This document shows, one piece after another, positions 6,315 to 18,114 of a stretch of 53,483 nucleotides of DNA. Below the pieces are notes generated by a model. The model saw only the letters and a program-made list of their open reading frames with translations. It did not search any database and had not been told where the DNA came from. Source of the DNA: Solobacterium sp. Lineage in GTDB: Bacteria > Bacillota_I > Bacilli_A > Erysipelotrichales > Erysipelotrichaceae. The position numbers were made by a program, and so were the translations under genes. The stretch lies in the NCBI GenBank assembly GCA_024696355.1, contig JAILGV010000014.1:1-53483 (forward strand). The letters run 5' to 3'. How positions within the stretch are numbered: position 1 is the first letter of the stretch; each line of letters begins with the position of its first letter.

Positions 6315-9300
6315 ATGGAAAAAAAGCAGGCATACCACGTTGTGCATTATGGCACCAAATCAATACGCCGCGATTACTCAAAGGTAAGCGCGGGACTGGA
6401 TCTTCCGGATCTGACGGAGATCCAGACAGCATCCTTTGAATGGTTTCTCAAGGAAGGTATCAAGGAAGTTTTCAATGATATCTATCCGATCTACAACTAT
6501 GCCGGTAATATCAGGCTGAAGTTTATTGATTATGAATTCGGTGAGCCGAAGTACTCCATCAGTGAATGCAAGTACCGTGAAACCAATTACTGCGCGCCGC
6601 TGAAAGCAAAGATGGAACTGGAAATGGTCGACCAGGAAACCGGTGAAGTCATGACAAAATGGGAAGATGTATTCCTCGGAGACTTCCCGTTAATGACACC
6701 TACCGGAACTTTCATCATCAATGGTGCGGAGAGAGTTATCGTATCCCAGATCGTTCGTTCCCCGGGCGCGTATTTTGATATCGCTTCTGAAGAACGTACC
6801 GGACGCGATACTTATACATGTGAGCTGATCCCGTCCAGAGGAACATGGCTTGAGTTCATGTCCGATGACAAGAAAGCAGCTCTCGGCAGAATCATGAACG
6901 TATCGATCGACAGAAGAAGAAAGATCCTTTCCACGATCCTCTTCAAGGCGATCGGCATGTCTCTGAATCTGGAAAGAGGCGATGACGCATACGATACAAC
7001 GAATATGCAGAAGTTCCTGAAGGCTCTGCAGTTTGATATTTATCCGGATGTCATCGTACCGGAAGAGGAAAGAGAATTCCTCAATGACTATATGCTTCTG
7101 TATACCTCTGTATTCGGAAATTATGAAGAGATCCGCAATACACTGGCCGCAGATAAAACAAAGACGACACATGACGCGCTGTTAAGTGTCTATGAGAACC
7201 AGAGAGCTGATGAAATCGCAACCATTGACGGCGCGATGATCACCATGGATCAGAAATTCTTTGATTACAGAAGATATGATCTGACAAAGGCCGGAAGATA
7301 CAAGGTCCTCAAGAAACTGAGTGTTCTTGACCGTATGGAAGGCCACAGACTTTCTGAAGATCTGATGGGCGCGGACGGCAAAGTCATCTTTAAGAAGAAC
7401 AGAATGATCAACAAGGCAGAAAGAGACGAACTCAAGCCTGAACTCAATAAGGGTATCAGCATGAGGGCTCTTCCTTTCACGCATGTCTTCTCACATCCTG
7501 TTACGGCTGTGATGAGCACATCATGGACAAAGGCTCTGGCCGGACGTATTCTGGCTGTTGATCTGGAAGGCAAGAAGGTTTCCGTGGAGAAGGGCACTGT
7601 CCTTACACCGGAGACAATCAGGGAAATTGCCAGGGAATTCAGTGATGTCACTGTTTATGCGGGAATCATCGCTTCAGAAGCGAAGCTGAACAACAGCAAC
7701 TGCTCAGCAGTGCTGAATCTGGGTTCCAGACTGTATACGATCGGCCGTATCGTCAAAGACGGTCAGGATCTGACAGATGAAGACGGCGAACTGCTGGTAG
7801 AGCGTTATATCGCTGATCAGCAGAATTCAGGCCTGAATTCCGCAGGTCAGGAAGCTGTTATGAATGCCGTTATGGAAAACAACGGTTCCGTCAGCGTATG
7901 GCTGGTCGGTGCTGCTGTGCAGGAAGTCAAGATCCTGGCTGATGACGGTCATGAAGTAAAGCTGATCGGTATCGATCCGCTGAACACAAAGCATACGATC
8001 ACAATGCCTGATATGTATGCTCTGTACAACTATGAACTGACGATGCTTGACGGTGTCGGAACCCAGGATGATATCGATATGCTGGGCAACAGACGTATCC
8101 GTACAGTCGGTGAACTGATCCAGAATCAGTTCCGTATCGGTCTTTCCCGTATGGAAAGAACAGTCAAGGAAAGAATGTCCATCGCTGACAGCACATCCCT
8201 GACTCCGAAACAGCTGACAAATATCCGTCCGCTGACAGCCGCGCTGAAGGAATTCTTCTCTTCATCACAGCTTTCCCAGTTCATGGATCAGCAGAACCCG
8301 CTGGCGGAACTGTCCAACAAGAGACGTATTTCCGCTCTTGGTCCGGGTGGTCTTACCCGTGAGCGTGCCGGATTCGAAGTCCGTGATATTCATAACTCCC
8401 ATTACGGAAGGATCTGTCCGATCGAAACACCTGAAGGACCGAACATCGGTCTGATCTCCTATCTGACAACTTATGCCAGAGTCAACGAATACGGATTTAT
8501 TCAGACTCCGTACCGTAAAGTCGTTAACGGCAGAGTTACAGATGACATCAAGTATATGAGCGCTGACGAAGAGAACGATCATGTTATTGCTCAGGCCAAT
8601 GAGATCCACGAAGGCGAGCTTGTCGGTGACAGAGTCGTCGCGAGAATCGCCGGTGAAACCGTTATGGCTGACAAGGCATCCGTCGACTACGCCGACGTAT
8701 CCCCGCGTCAGATCGTATCTGTCGCTACAGCGTGCGTTCCTTTCCTGGAAAACGATGACTGTACACGTGCCCTTATGGGTGCCAACATGCAGAGACAGGC
8801 AGTGCCCCTGCTGAATCCGCACAGCCCGTTTGTCGGAACAGGTATGGAACACCGTATTGCCCGTGACTCAGGCGCTGCCTGTGTCGCAACTGCTCCGGGA
8901 ACTGTTACATATGTTGACGCGTCCAGAGTTGTTGTTACGGAAGATAACGGTTATGAGCATGTATATGAGCTGACAAAGTTCAGAAGATCCAACGCTTCCA
9001 CATGTCTCAACCAGAGACCGATCGTCAGTGACGGCGAGCGTATTGAGCGCGGTGATATTCTGGCTGACGGTCCGGCGATGCAGAACGGCGAACTGGCGCT
9101 TGGCCAGAACGTACTGATCGCCTTCATGACATGGCATGGATACAACTATGAAGATGCCATCATCATGAGTGAGCGCATGGTCCGTGAGGACATTTATACA
9201 TCCGTTCATATCGAGGAATACGATATTGAATGCCGTGAGACCAAGCTTGGTCCGGAAGAGATCACACGTGATATCCCCAACGTCGCAGAGAGCGCATGCC

Positions 9301-10460
9301 GCAATCTGGACGGCAGAGGTATCGTTATGGTCGGTGCCGAGGTCAAGGAAGGCGATATTCTGGTCGGTAAGGTTACTCCGAAAGGCCAGAGCGAGATCAC
9401 ACCTGAAGAAAAACTGCTTCTGGCGATCTTCGGTGAGAAGTCCAGAGAAGTCCGTGACAACTCCCTGAAAGTACCGCACGGCGGTGCCGGAATCGTTCAT
9501 TCCGTACGTATCTTCAAGCGCAAGGACGATCATGAACTGCCTCCGGGAGTCAATGAAGTCGTCAAAGTCTATGTCGTCCAGAAGAGAAAGATCTCTGAAG
9601 GTGACAAGATGGCCGGCCGTCACGGAAACAAGGGTGTCATTTCAAGAATCAACCCGATCGAAGATATGCCGTATCTTTCCGACGGTACTCCGATCGACAT
9701 TATGCTGAATCCGTTCGGCGTTCCTTCACGTATGAATATCGGACAGGTTCTGGAAGTGCATCTCGGCATGGCCGCAAGAAGCCTCGGATGCAAGTTCGCT
9801 ACACCGGTCTTTGACGGTGTATCCAACACAGACCTTGAAGACATCATGAAAGAAGCCGGCACACAGCACAAATATCTGCTGCATGACGGTATGACAGGCG
9901 AATCCTATGATGAACCGATCAACGTCGGTGTCATGTATATGATCAAGCTTGCCCACATGGTCGATGACAAGCTGCATGCACGTGCGACAGGTCCTTATTC
10001 ACTGGTTACTCAGCAGCCTCTCGGCGGTAAAGCGCAGAACGGCGGCCAGAGATTCGGTGAAATGGAAGTCTGGGCACTGGAAGCTTATGGTGCTTCCCAT
10101 ACACTGCAGGAGATCCTGACTGTCAAATCTGACGATATCATGGGCCGTACCAAGACTTATGAAGCGATCGTCAAGGGTAAGGATATGCCGGAACCGGGTA
10201 TCCCTGAATCCTTCAGAGTTCTCGTGCACGAACTGCAGGCATTGGCTGTAGATGTCCGCATGCTGGATGATGACGGCAATTCAATGGATCTCAAGCAGCT
10301 CGAAAGAGAAGAGCTCAAGGAAGAGACAACTCTCGATATGAGCCAGCAGAGATTCGTCAATGACGCTGAACAGCAGGGCTCTCTGACAGTAACGGATGAA
10401 TTCGAAGAAGAAATTCCTGAAGCTGCCGAAGTCGGATTCGACGATTCGGATTTAATGTAA
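6315..10460 (+). CDS. rpoB: DNA-directed RNA polymerase subunit beta
   Basis: The catalytic-core beta subunit, 1381 residues, about 190 longer than that of B. subtilis; all the extra length lies before the rifampicin region. That region reads [12 protein letters not shown], then [13 protein letters not shown]; the residue equivalent to E. coli His526 is Asn668 (codon AAC, 8316-8318) and Ser522 is Ala. Conserved segments such as [13 protein letters not shown] and [13 protein letters not shown], and C-terminal [21 protein letters not shown], are intact. The insertion (about residues 343-560) shows Gly-Arg/His-initiated modules at 343, 410 and 477. The ATG at 6315 is preceded by GAAAGGA. rpoC follows after 15 bp. 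Confidence 0.98.
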   Translation: MEKKQAYHVVHYGTKSIRRDYSKVSAGLDLPDLTEIQTASFEWFLKEGIKEVFNDIYPIYNYAGNIRLKFIDYEFGEPKYSISECKYRETNYCAPLKAKMELEMVDQETGEVMTKWEDVFLGDFPLMTPTGTFIINGAERVIVSQIVRSPGAYFDIASEERTGRDTYTCELIPSRGTWLEFMSDDKKAALGRIMNVSIDRRRKILSTILFKAIGMSLNLERGDDAYDTTNMQKFLKALQFDIYPDVIVPEEEREFLNDYMLLYTSVFGNYEEIRNTLAADKTKTTHDALLSVYENQRADEIATIDGAMITMDQKFFDYRRYDLTKAGRYKVLKKLSVLDRMEGHRLSEDLMGADGKVIFKKNRMINKAERDELKPELNKGISMRALPFTHVFSHPVTAVMSTSWTKALAGRILAVDLEGKKVSVEKGTVLTPETIREIAREFSDVTVYAGIIASEAKLNNSNCSAVLNLGSRLYTIGRIVKDGQDLTDEDGELLVERYIADQQNSGLNSAGQEAVMNAVMENNGSVSVWLVGAAVQEVKILADDGHEVKLIGIDPLNTKHTITMPDMYALYNYELTMLDGVGTQDDIDMLGNRRIRTVGELIQNQFRIGLSRMERTVKERMSIADSTSLTPKQLTNIRPLTAALKEFFSSSQLSQFMDQQNPLAELSNKRRISALGPGGLTRERAGFEVRDIHNSHYGRICPIETPEGPNIGLISYLTTYARVNEYGFIQTPYRKVVNGRVTDDIKYMSADEENDHVIAQANEIHEGELVGDRVVARIAGETVMADKASVDYADVSPRQIVSVATACVPFLENDDCTRALMGANMQRQAVPLLNPHSPFVGTGMEHRIARDSGAACVATAPGTVTYVDASRVVVTEDNGYEHVYELTKFRRSNASTCLNQRPIVSDGERIERGDILADGPAMQNGELALGQNVLIAFMTWHGYNYEDAIIMSERMVREDIYTSVHIEEYDIECRETKLGPEEITRDIPNVAESACRNLDGRGIVMVGAEVKEGDILVGKVTPKGQSEITPEEKLLLAIFGEKSREVRDNSLKVPHGGAGIVHSVRIFKRKDDHELPPGVNEVVKVYVVQKRKISEGDKMAGRHGNKGVISRINPIEDMPYLSDGTPIDIMLNPFGVPSRMNIGQVLEVHLGMAARSLGCKFATPVFDGVSNTDLEDIMKEAGTQHKYLLHDGMTGESYDEPINVGVMYMIKLAHMVDDKLHARATGPYSLVTQQPLGGKAQNGGQRFGEMEVWALEAYGASHTLQEILTVKSDDIMGRTKTYEAIVKGKDMPEPGIPESFRVLVHELQALAVDVRMLDDDGNSMDLKQLEREELKEETTLDMSQQRFVNDAEQQGSLTVTDEFEEEIPEAAEVGFDDSDLM

Positions 10461-10475
10461 GGAGGCTGCAGAACG

Positions 10476-13400
10476 ATGAATATTAACAATTTCAGTGCAA
10501 TTAAAGTCGGTCTGGCATCACCTGACCGTATCCGTGAGTGGTCATACGGTGAAGTGAAGAAGCCTGAAACAATCAACTACAGATCCCAGAAACCCGAAAG
10601 GGACGGTCTGTTCTGCGAGCGTATTTTCGGTCCGACAAAGGACTGGGAATGCGCCTGCGGCAAATACAAGAAGATCCGCTATCAGGGTGTTGTCTGTGAC
10701 CGCTGCGGTGTTGAGATCACCAAGAGCAGCGTCCGCCGTGAGCGTATGGGTCATATTGACCTGGCCGCTCCGGTAGCTCACATCTGGTATCTGCGCGGTA
10801 TTCCGAGCAGAATGAGTCTCCTTCTGAATGTTCCTCCAAAACAGCTTGAGGAAGTCGTTTACTTCGTCAGCTGGATCGTAACTGATCCGGGAGATACAAA
10901 ACTGGCTTACAAGCAGATCCTTTCCGAGAAGGAATTCCGTGAGAACACGGCAATTTACGGACCGGGCAGCTTCAGTGCCGCTACCGGCGCAGAAGCAGTC
11001 AAGACACTGCTTGAACAGTGCGATGTTGAAGGTGAGTATCAGGCAATTGTCAAGGAGCTTGAAAAAGCTACCGGTGACAAGAGAAAGAAACTCATCAAGC
11101 GTCTGGAAACCGTTGATGCTTTCCGCACCAGCGACAACAGGCCGGAATGGATGGTACTGACAGTCCTTCCTGTTATTCCGCCTGATTTAAGACCTATGCT
11201 GCAGCTGGACGGCGGCCGCTTTGCGACAAGTGATCTGAATGATCTCTACCGCCGTGTTATTACCCGTAACAACCGTCTGAAGAAACTGCTGGAACTCGGC
11301 ACACCGGCGATCATCGTACAGAACGAGAAGCGTATGCTTCAGGAAGCTGTCGATGCTCTGATCGATAACGGCCGCCGTTCCAAGCCGATCACAGGCGCGG
11401 GCGGAAGAGCTCTGAAGTCTCTGTCCCATTCCCTGAAAGGTAAGCAGGGACGTTTCCGTCAGAACCTTCTGGGTAAGCGTGTTGACTTCTCAGGCCGTTC
11501 CGTTATTGCCATCGGACCGAATCTGAAGATGTGGCAGTGCGGTCTGCCGAAGGAAATGGCAATCAATCTGTACAAGCCGTTCGTTATCAACGAACTGGTC
11601 AACCAGCAGATTGCATCCAATCCCAAGACAGCCGAAAAACTGATCGAGCGTCAGGACGCAAGAGTCTGGGATGCAGTGGAACAGGTCATCGAAGGCCACC
11701 CTGTATTCCTGAACCGTGCCCCGACACTGCACAGACTCGGTATCCAGGCATTCTTCCCGAAACTGGTTGACGGTCATGCAATCCGTGTTCATCCGCTGGT
11801 ATGTCCTGCATTCAACGCAGACTTCGACGGAGACCAGATGGCTGTCCATCTTCCGTTAAGCGAAGAGGCAAGAGCTGAAACAGAAGTTCTCATGCTCGGT
11901 GCCAACAACATTCTCGGCCCGAAGGATGGTAAACCGATCGTTACGCCGGGACAGGACCTTGTTCTCGGAAACTTCTATCTGAATATGGAACAGACTGCCG
12001 AGGAATTCTATGCCAAGGCAGATGCTCTGGAGGCACTCGGTCTCAAGACAGAGGCAGACAGATGGAGAAGATACGGTGACAACGAAGGTCATGTTTACAA
12101 GAATGTTGATGAAGTGCTGATGGCAAATCAGGTCGGTGCAGTACATCTGCATACACGTATTGCCATCCCGGCAAAGACACTCGGCAAGACATGCTTCACT
12201 GAATATCAGAATTCATGCTATCTGCTGACATCCGTAGGAAAGATCATCTTCAACAATGTCTTCCCTGCAGACTTCCCTTACATCAACGAATGCAATGCGG
12301 CAAACCTCAGGGTTACACCGAATGATGATTTCGTTGAAATGGGAACAGATATCAGGAAGGAAATCCACAGCAGACCTGTTACACCGGAGTTCAAGAAAAA
12401 GGACCTCGGAAACCTGATCGCTGCGGTATTCGACAAATACAAGACAAACGGAACGTCCGATATTCTCGACTCCCTGAAGGATATGGGCTATCTGTACTCA
12501 ACAGTTGCAGGTATGACTGTTGCCCTGTCTGACATCTCCGTCGCTCCCCACAAGGAAGAGATGGTTGAGGAAGGACGCAAAAAGGCAAACGTACTGAACA
12601 ACCTGAGAGACAGAGGTCTTCTGACTCCGCAGGAGTGGGAGCGTGCGTTCAGCCAGCTCTGGGACAGCGTCAAGAACAACGTCGGTGACACACTGATGGC
12701 ATCACTGCCGCGTATGAATCCGATCAACATGATGGCTGTATCCGGTGCACGAGGCAACAAGAACCACTTCACACAGCTGGCCGGCATGCGCGGTCTGATG
12801 GCACGTCCTACACAGTCAAAGTCAAAGAAGGAATATCAGCCTTCCATTATCGAAGTCCCGATCTACTCCTGCTTCCGTGAAGGAATGAGCGTATCAGAGT
12901 TCTTTATTTCCACACACGGTGTGCGTAAAGGTCTGACCGATACCGCTCTGAAGACTGCTGAATCAGGATACCTGACAAGACGTCTGGTAGATGTTGCTCA
13001 GGAAGTAACGGTCAATGAAATTGACTGCGGTACCGAAAGAGGATATCTGGTTCAGGGCGACATCGTTGATGAGAAGAACGGTTCTGTCATTGAAAAGATG
13101 TTTGACCGTATTGCCGGATGCTATACACAGCAGGCAGTGACAGATCCTGAAACAGGAGAAATCATCGCCGATGAAGATACATATCTGACAGATGAACTGG
13201 CACAGCGCATTGTCAATGCAGGTGTCAGGGAAGTCTACATCAGAAACGTATTCACATGCGAATGCACAAACGGCGTCTGCACGAAGTGCTACGGCCGCAA
13301 CATGGCTACAGGCAACCCTGTGGAACTCGGTGAGGCAATCGGTGTCATGGCTGCCCAGGCGATCGGTGAACCCGGTACCCAGCTGACCATGCGTAACTTC

Positions 13401-14318
13401 CACACCGGCGGTGTTGCGACACAGAACAGTGATATTACACAGGGTCTTCCCCGTGTAGAAGAACTGTTTGAAGCCCGTACACCGAAGCGTGTTGCAGTTA
13501 TTGCAAAGATCGACGGTGAAGTAACAGATATTCATGAACAGGAAAATCACCAGGGCATGATCATCACTGTTACAAGCGAAGCTGATTCAATCGAGCATAA
13601 GTGCGACCTGACTCAGCCGGTGCTGATGGGTCTGAAAGTCGGTTCAAAGGTATCTGCCGGTGAACCGATGACAGAAGGACAGATTGCGCCGAAGGAACTG
13701 CTCGCCGTAGCAGGTGTGCGTGCAGTTGAAGAGTATATCCTGAAGGAAGTCAAGAAGGTTTACTCCTCACAGTCCATCGATATTTCCGACAAGCACCTTG
13801 AAGTTATGATCAAGCAGATGCTTAAGAAAGTTGTTGTCACTGACAACGGCGAATCTGAGCTCAGCAACGGACAGACTCTGAGCCGTGCTGCCATCACAGC
13901 GATCAATGACCGTCTGTTTGATGAAGGCAAAACACCGGCACAGTTCAGCCCGATTCTGCTCGGTATTTCCAAGTCTGCAGTTGAAACAGATTCCTTCCTG
14001 TCAGCCGCTTCATTCCAGGAAACAACACGTGTCCTGACTGAAGCTGCCGTCAAGGGCAAGGTCGACCGTCTGGAAGGCCTTAAGGAAAATGTCATCATCG
14101 GCAAGCTGATTCCTGCCGGAACAGGCCGTCCCGAATACGATCGTGAAACAACGAGACGTATCCTCGATAAGGCTGAAAAACTCAGACAGATCAGACGCGA
14201 TAAGGCTGCCGCTTTAGCTGAAGCAACAGCCACAAAGCTCCCTGAAGAAGTAACAGGTGCGGAAGAACCTTCCGATGAGCCTGTTTCCGAAGAGATTGCC
14301 GAAACAGCCGCTGAATAA
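10476..14318 (+). CDS. rpoC: DNA-directed RNA polymerase subunit beta'
   Basis: The 1280-residue beta' subunit. The N-terminal zinc site is CACGKYKK...CDRCGV, the clamp and bridge regions are present, and the Mg-binding [12 protein letters not shown] motif with its three Asp is intact. The second zinc site [13 protein letters not shown] is in the C-terminal half, near the trigger-loop region [16 protein letters not shown]. The last about 45 residues are Ala/Glu-rich. AAGGAGG lies 9 bases before the ATG. Transcribed with rpoB and closed by a strong terminator. Confidence 0.98.
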   Translation: MNINNFSAIKVGLASPDRIREWSYGEVKKPETINYRSQKPERDGLFCERIFGPTKDWECACGKYKKIRYQGVVCDRCGVEITKSSVRRERMGHIDLAAPVAHIWYLRGIPSRMSLLLNVPPKQLEEVVYFVSWIVTDPGDTKLAYKQILSEKEFRENTAIYGPGSFSAATGAEAVKTLLEQCDVEGEYQAIVKELEKATGDKRKKLIKRLETVDAFRTSDNRPEWMVLTVLPVIPPDLRPMLQLDGGRFATSDLNDLYRRVITRNNRLKKLLELGTPAIIVQNEKRMLQEAVDALIDNGRRSKPITGAGGRALKSLSHSLKGKQGRFRQNLLGKRVDFSGRSVIAIGPNLKMWQCGLPKEMAINLYKPFVINELVNQQIASNPKTAEKLIERQDARVWDAVEQVIEGHPVFLNRAPTLHRLGIQAFFPKLVDGHAIRVHPLVCPAFNADFDGDQMAVHLPLSEEARAETEVLMLGANNILGPKDGKPIVTPGQDLVLGNFYLNMEQTAEEFYAKADALEALGLKTEADRWRRYGDNEGHVYKNVDEVLMANQVGAVHLHTRIAIPAKTLGKTCFTEYQNSCYLLTSVGKIIFNNVFPADFPYINECNAANLRVTPNDDFVEMGTDIRKEIHSRPVTPEFKKKDLGNLIAAVFDKYKTNGTSDILDSLKDMGYLYSTVAGMTVALSDISVAPHKEEMVEEGRKKANVLNNLRDRGLLTPQEWERAFSQLWDSVKNNVGDTLMASLPRMNPINMMAVSGARGNKNHFTQLAGMRGLMARPTQSKSKKEYQPSIIEVPIYSCFREGMSVSEFFISTHGVRKGLTDTALKTAESGYLTRRLVDVAQEVTVNEIDCGTERGYLVQGDIVDEKNGSVIEKMFDRIAGCYTQQAVTDPETGEIIADEDTYLTDELAQRIVNAGVREVYIRNVFTCECTNGVCTKCYGRNMATGNPVELGEAIGVMAAQAIGEPGTQLTMRNFHTGGVATQNSDITQGLPRVEELFEARTPKRVAVIAKIDGEVTDIHEQENHQGMIITVTSEADSIEHKCDLTQPVLMGLKVGSKVSAGEPMTEGQIAPKELLAVAGVRAVEEYILKEVKKVYSSQSIDISDKHLEVMIKQMLKKVVVTDNGESELSNGQTLSRAAITAINDRLFDEGKTPAQFSPILLGISKSAVETDSFLSAASFQETTRVLTEAAVKGKVDRLEGLKENVIIGKLIPAGTGRPEYDRETTRRILDKAEKLRQIRRDKAAALAEATATKLPEEVTGAEEPSDEPVSEEIAETAAE

Positions 14319-14345
14319 CCGAAATCAGAAAGCACAGCTTACAGT

Positions 14346-14391
14346 AAAGTCCCGCTTTACAGACAAACGTGTCCGTAAAAGCGGGACTTTT
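14346..14391 (+). terminator. Rho-independent terminator after rpoC
   Basis: Stem AAAGTCCCGCTTTAC / GTAAAAGCGGGACTTT, 14-base loop, T-rich end. Confidence 0.9.
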
Positions 14392-14520
14392 CATATAGGG
14401 AAAAAGACCGGCTTAGGTAAATCAGTTTTAAAGTGACGGCATGATTGCCGACTGAGTGTGCCGCAGGAAGGAAAATATGATAATATTAATCAGTTAGTAA
14501 GATTTTGAAAGGCACTGTTT

Positions 14521-16197
14521 ATGACTAAAACCAAATTAAATTATCCGCAGAAGACCATGTATCAGCTGGTCGAAGCGATCGCGAAAAAATATCCCAATGA
14601 ACCTGCATATGAGTTTTACAACAGAGTGACAAAGTATCATTCATTCGTGGATAAAATCAATGCGGCTGCCAGAGCGCTGGTGCATATCGGAGTTAATCCC
14701 GGTGATGCGGTTACCATCTGTATGCCGAATGTCCCGCAGGCGCTTGACTGCTTCTATGCAATCAACAGGATCGGTGCGAAGGCAAACATGGTCCATCCTC
14801 TGTCTGCACAGACGGAAATCAGCTTTTATCTGAATGTTTCCAAAAGCAAGGTGATTCTCACCCTCGATATGTTTGCGGAAAAGGTTGAGGCAGCTCTTGC
14901 GGATGTCGATCATCCGGTAACGATTCTGGTTGCCCGCATCCAGGAGGAACTTCCGGTATTTCTGCAGGCACCGTATTCTCTTACAAGCGGAAGAAAATTC
15001 CTGAAATACCCCAGCGGTGAGCATGAAATCGGCTGGAAGAAAGCCATTGCCCAGGCCGCAAATCATACAAAGCTTCCGGATATTAAATACGATAAAAACC
15101 GCACGTCCGTCATTTTGTATTCAGGCGGAACCAGCGGAACGCCGAAGGGCATCTGCCTGAGCGACAGGAATATGAATGCGCTGGCAGTGCAGTGCCGTGA
15201 AGTGATCGGCGATGAATTCGGACCGAACAAGAAGATGCTCAGCTGCATGCCGGTCTTCCACGGCTTCGGTCTCGGCATTAACATTCATACCTGCATTGTA
15301 TACGGCGTTAAGTGCATTCTGATGCCGAGCTTCACTATCAAGACATATGCCGACATGCTTGTTAAGAAAAAGCCGACTTATATCGCCGGCGTACCTACGA
15401 TCTTTGAAGCACTGCTGCATATGCCGCAGCTGGAAAAGGCCAGCCTGAGTCATCTCGAAGGAATGTTCTGCGGCGGTGACTCTCTGACAGTTGAACTGAA
15501 GAAAAAGGTTGACCAGTTCCTGAAGGATCACGGTGCGTCAATTCAGGTCCGTGAAGGATACGGTCTGACGGAGTGCGTAACCGCATCCTGTCTGACACCG
15601 AAGAATGTTTACAAACCCGGATCCATCGGACTTCCGTTCACCGACAACTACTATGCAATTGTCAATCCGGGAACGGATGATGTCATGGGACCCGGCGAGG
15701 AAGGTGAAATTATCCTGACCGGACCGACAGTCATGCTCGGATATCTGGACAATCCCGAAGAAACCGCCAAGACACTCAGAAAGCTCAAGGACGGCAGAAC
15801 ATGGCTGTATACCGGTGACCTTGGCTATATGGATGAGGAAGGCTATGTGTTCTTCAAGCAGAGAATCAAGAGAATGATTATCACCAACGGCTACAACGTT
15901 TATCCGGGACAGCTTGAGAATGTTATCGACAGCCTGGATGAGGTTGCCTACAGCTGTGTCATCGGTGTGAAGGATGAGCGCAGGGGACAGAGAGTAAAGG
16001 CTTATGTTGTGCTTCGTGACAATGTTTCGCCGAGTGATGAAATCAGGGAGAAGATCCTGGCGGCACTGAAGAAGCACATTGCCGGATATGCAATCCCGAA
16101 GGAAATTGAATTCAAGGACAGCCTGCCGAAGACACTAGTCGGCAAGGTTGCCTTCCGTCAGCTTGAAGAAGAAGCCAACGCAGAAGCAGGAAATTAA
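14521..16197 (+). CDS. Acyl-CoA synthetase (AMP-forming), fatty-acid type
   Basis: A 558-residue adenylate-forming enzyme that activates a carboxylic acid as acyl-AMP and transfers it to CoA. Visible motifs: phosphate-binding YSGGTSGTPKG (about 200-210), GYGLTE (about 346-351), the ATP ribose site YTGDLGYMDE, the hinge K-R-M-I-x-x-x-G-Y-N-V-Y-P region, and the C-terminal catalytic Lys in LPKTLVGKVAF. The sequence resembles long-chain acyl-CoA ligases; the chain length preferred cannot be read. It forms an operon with an E2-like acyltransferase 20 bp downstream, which may use its product. An AT-rich promoter region lies before GAAAGG and the ATG. Confidence 0.88.
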   Translation: MTKTKLNYPQKTMYQLVEAIAKKYPNEPAYEFYNRVTKYHSFVDKINAAARALVHIGVNPGDAVTICMPNVPQALDCFYAINRIGAKANMVHPLSAQTEISFYLNVSKSKVILTLDMFAEKVEAALADVDHPVTILVARIQEELPVFLQAPYSLTSGRKFLKYPSGEHEIGWKKAIAQAANHTKLPDIKYDKNRTSVILYSGGTSGTPKGICLSDRNMNALAVQCREVIGDEFGPNKKMLSCMPVFHGFGLGINIHTCIVYGVKCILMPSFTIKTYADMLVKKKPTYIAGVPTIFEALLHMPQLEKASLSHLEGMFCGGDSLTVELKKKVDQFLKDHGASIQVREGYGLTECVTASCLTPKNVYKPGSIGLPFTDNYYAIVNPGTDDVMGPGEEGEIILTGPTVMLGYLDNPEETAKTLRKLKDGRTWLYTGDLGYMDEEGYVFFKQRIKRMIITNGYNVYPGQLENVIDSLDEVAYSCVIGVKDERRGQRVKAYVVLRDNVSPSDEIREKILAALKKHIAGYAIPKEIEFKDSLPKTLVGKVAFRQLEEEANAEAGN

Positions 16198-16217
16198 CTG
16201 TATCCGGAGGTAATGCT

Positions 16218-17108
16218 GTGACTGAAAACAAAAAAAGATGGGGCGACCGCAAAGACGCGCGACTTGTCCGTGACGGACACGGACTGCAGACAATCATGGC
16301 ATTGCTGATGCCGAACAGATGCGACAATGAAGTGTATCTGAGTGAAACAATCGACGCGACGGAACTTGTGAAGTACCTGGAAAAGAAAAATGCCGGAAAT
16401 CCGGAATATAAAACAACCATCTTTCACTGTGTTATTACAGGTCTTGCAAGGATGATCAGAGAAAGGCCGATTATGAACAGATTTGTTCAGGGCGGCCGCA
16501 TCTATCAGCGTGATGAAATCAGTCTGAGCTTTGTTGCCAAGAAAAGATTCACTGACGGGGCGGATGAAGCACTGATGGTTCTGGTGCCGAAAGACACCGA
16601 CACAGTCAATGAAGTATCGAAAAAGATCATCGGTGATGTAAAGGAAAGCAGAAAGACCGAAGGCGTTACAAAAGGCAGTATTGATGAACTGATGTCTTCA
16701 CTTGCGAAACTGCCGCGTCTTCTTCTGATGTTTATCGTCTGGCTGGTAACCGTTCTGGACTACTGGGGAATCAATCCCGGTTTCATTACCGAAGGCGATC
16801 CGAATTATACGACGGTTCTTGTTTCCAATCTTGGATCCATCAAATGTCCGTCCGTTTATCATCATCTGAACAACTACGGAACAAACTCCATTATGGTGAC
16901 AATCGGAACGCTTCATAAAGAAGAGATTCTGATGGAAGACGGGCATAAGGAGATCAGGGACGTGATTGATATCGGGGCGACACTGGATGAGCGCATCGGT
17001 GACGGCTTCTATTTTGCAAAGAGCCTGAAACTGATCAAGCATATATTTGCCCACCCGGAGCTTCTTGAAACACCTCTGAATCAGCCGAGTGAATTCGATT
17101 ATATGTAA
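16218..17108 (+). CDS. E2-like (2-oxoacid dehydrogenase acyltransferase fold) protein without lipoyl domain
   Basis: A 296-residue protein matching only the catalytic domain of E2 acyltransferases (chloramphenicol acetyltransferase fold); no lipoyl or subunit-binding domain. The middle has a hydrophobic stretch LPRLLLMFIVWLVTVLDYW (about 165-185), unusual in soluble E2 cores, and may bind membrane or an acyl chain. The signature DHRxxDG appears as DERIGDG, so the catalytic His is Glu258 (codon at 16989-16991). GTG start with GGAGG seven bases upstream. Its operon partner is an acyl-CoA synthetase, so an acyl-transfer or acyl-binding role is suggested, but standard catalysis is doubtful. Confidence 0.75.
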   Translation: MTENKKRWGDRKDARLVRDGHGLQTIMALLMPNRCDNEVYLSETIDATELVKYLEKKNAGNPEYKTTIFHCVITGLARMIRERPIMNRFVQGGRIYQRDEISLSFVAKKRFTDGADEALMVLVPKDTDTVNEVSKKIIGDVKESRKTEGVTKGSIDELMSSLAKLPRLLLMFIVWLVTVLDYWGINPGFITEGDPNYTTVLVSNLGSIKCPSVYHHLNNYGTNSIMVTIGTLHKEEILMEDGHKEIRDVIDIGATLDERIGDGFYFAKSLKLIKHIFAHPELLETPLNQPSEFDYM

Positions 17109-17133
17109 AAGCCTCAGGAAAACTGAGGTTTTT
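17107..17133 (+). terminator. Rho-independent terminator
   Basis: Stem AAAGCCTCAG / CTGAGGTTTTT with a GAAAA loop, starting at the stop codon of the E2-like gene. Confidence 0.85.
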
Positions 17134-17166
17134 CATCCGCTGAATGGAACGGATGAATTTTCAATG

Positions 17167-17172
17167 TATAAT
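17167..17172 (+). promoter_or_regulatory. -10 element for the VanY-like gene
   Basis: Perfect TATAAT 24 bases before the ATG at 17196; a -35 match is poor (the region overlaps the preceding terminator's downstream sequence). Confidence 0.5.
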
Positions 17173-17195
17173 ATGTACATAACAGGGAAAGAACA

Positions 17196-17993
17196 ATGGA
17201 AAGAAACTTTAAGATAAAAATCGGAGCTGTTGCAGTACTCCTCACAGCGATCATCATATGCCTGATCCTGCTGAAAACAGGAAAGCCGAAATCACCGGAC
17301 AATCCGCTTCCGGTACCTTCCGCAGAACCGTCGGCGGCACCTGAAACAGCACAGCCGGAGCCCACGGCAGTCATTGTGACACCGGAACCCACGGCGACAC
17401 CGGTGCCCACGCCTGCTGTTACGGCGGATATTGACAGTGAGGACAGTATCACAAAGTATGTCAGCAGGGACAATCTGATTTCAGAGACATATGTTCCTTC
17501 GGACCTGACAGCGGTCAATGTGCACTCAGCCGAGACGAAAAAGCTGAGAAAAGAGGCGGCCGAGCAGCTTGAGGCAATGTTCAAGGCGGCAATCAATGAC
17601 AGAATTTATCTGAAGCTGGTTGACGGATACCGTTCCTACAGCTATCAGAGAGATCTGTACAACTATTACATCAACAACCGCGGAAAAGAATATGCGGATT
17701 CGATCGATGCCTATCCGGGCGCCAGTGAGCACCAGCTTGGTCTTGCGGCAGATATCGGATGCTGGAACGGTTCCTGCGAGCTGTCCTACTGCTTCACCGA
17801 TTATCTGGATTACGACTGGCTGATTGATCATTCATGGGAATACGGCTGGATTGAGCGCTATCCGAAGGGAATGAAGAGTATTACCGGTGTGGAGTATTCG
17901 CCGTGGCATTTCCGCTATATCGGTGTTGAAGAAGCTCAAAAGTATCACGAAAGCGGTGCATCGACACTGGAGGAATACTTCGGCATCAAATAA
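17196..17993 (+). CDS. VanY-type D-Ala-D-Ala carboxypeptidase (M15B)
   Basis: A 265-residue extracytoplasmic peptidase. One N-terminal membrane helix (about residues 9-27) is followed by a Pro/Glu/Thr/Ala linker (about 30-75) that would span the wall. The catalytic domain holds DGYRSY, SEHQLGLAADIG (first zinc His and Asp) and PWHFRYIG (second zinc His), as in enzymes that trim the terminal D-Ala of peptidoglycan stem peptides. A cysteine-rich insert (CWNGSCELSYC) follows the first motif. It is a monocistronic gene with its own promoter and terminator; no van resistance genes are near, so wall maturation is more likely than glycopeptide resistance. Confidence 0.88.
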   Translation: MERNFKIKIGAVAVLLTAIIICLILLKTGKPKSPDNPLPVPSAEPSAAPETAQPEPTAVIVTPEPTATPVPTPAVTADIDSEDSITKYVSRDNLISETYVPSDLTAVNVHSAETKKLRKEAAEQLEAMFKAAINDRIYLKLVDGYRSYSYQRDLYNYYINNRGKEYADSIDAYPGASEHQLGLAADIGCWNGSCELSYCFTDYLDYDWLIDHSWEYGWIERYPKGMKSITGVEYSPWHFRYIGVEEAQKYHESGASTLEEYFGIK

Positions 17994-18018
17994 TCATGCA
18001 GTACTGCATATGCATCTG

Positions 18019-18044
18019 AAAGAGCAGGGAGATCCTGCTCTTTT
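18019..18044 (+). terminator. Rho-independent terminator
   Basis: Stem AAAGAGCAGG / CCTGCTCTTTT with a GAGAT loop, 25 bases after the VanY-like stop. Confidence 0.8.
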
Positions 18045-18064
18045 CTGTTTCGTGAATGCTCATA

Positions 18065-18106
18065 AAAAACCGCGGAATATCCGTATTACGGACGTTCTGC
18101 GGTTTT
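18065..18106 (-). terminator. Terminator of asnA (bidirectional)
   Basis: AAAACCGCGGAA pairs with TTCTGCGGTTTT, with an inner CCG/CGG stem; on the minus strand it ends in T's nine bases after the asnA stop. Confidence 0.85.
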
Positions 18107-18114
18107 ATGTGCGT

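Noticed and set aside
12963-13550. 195-codon minus-strand frame inside rpoC
   Set aside because: Cys/Phe/Ile-rich translation typical of an antisense frame of a conserved gene.
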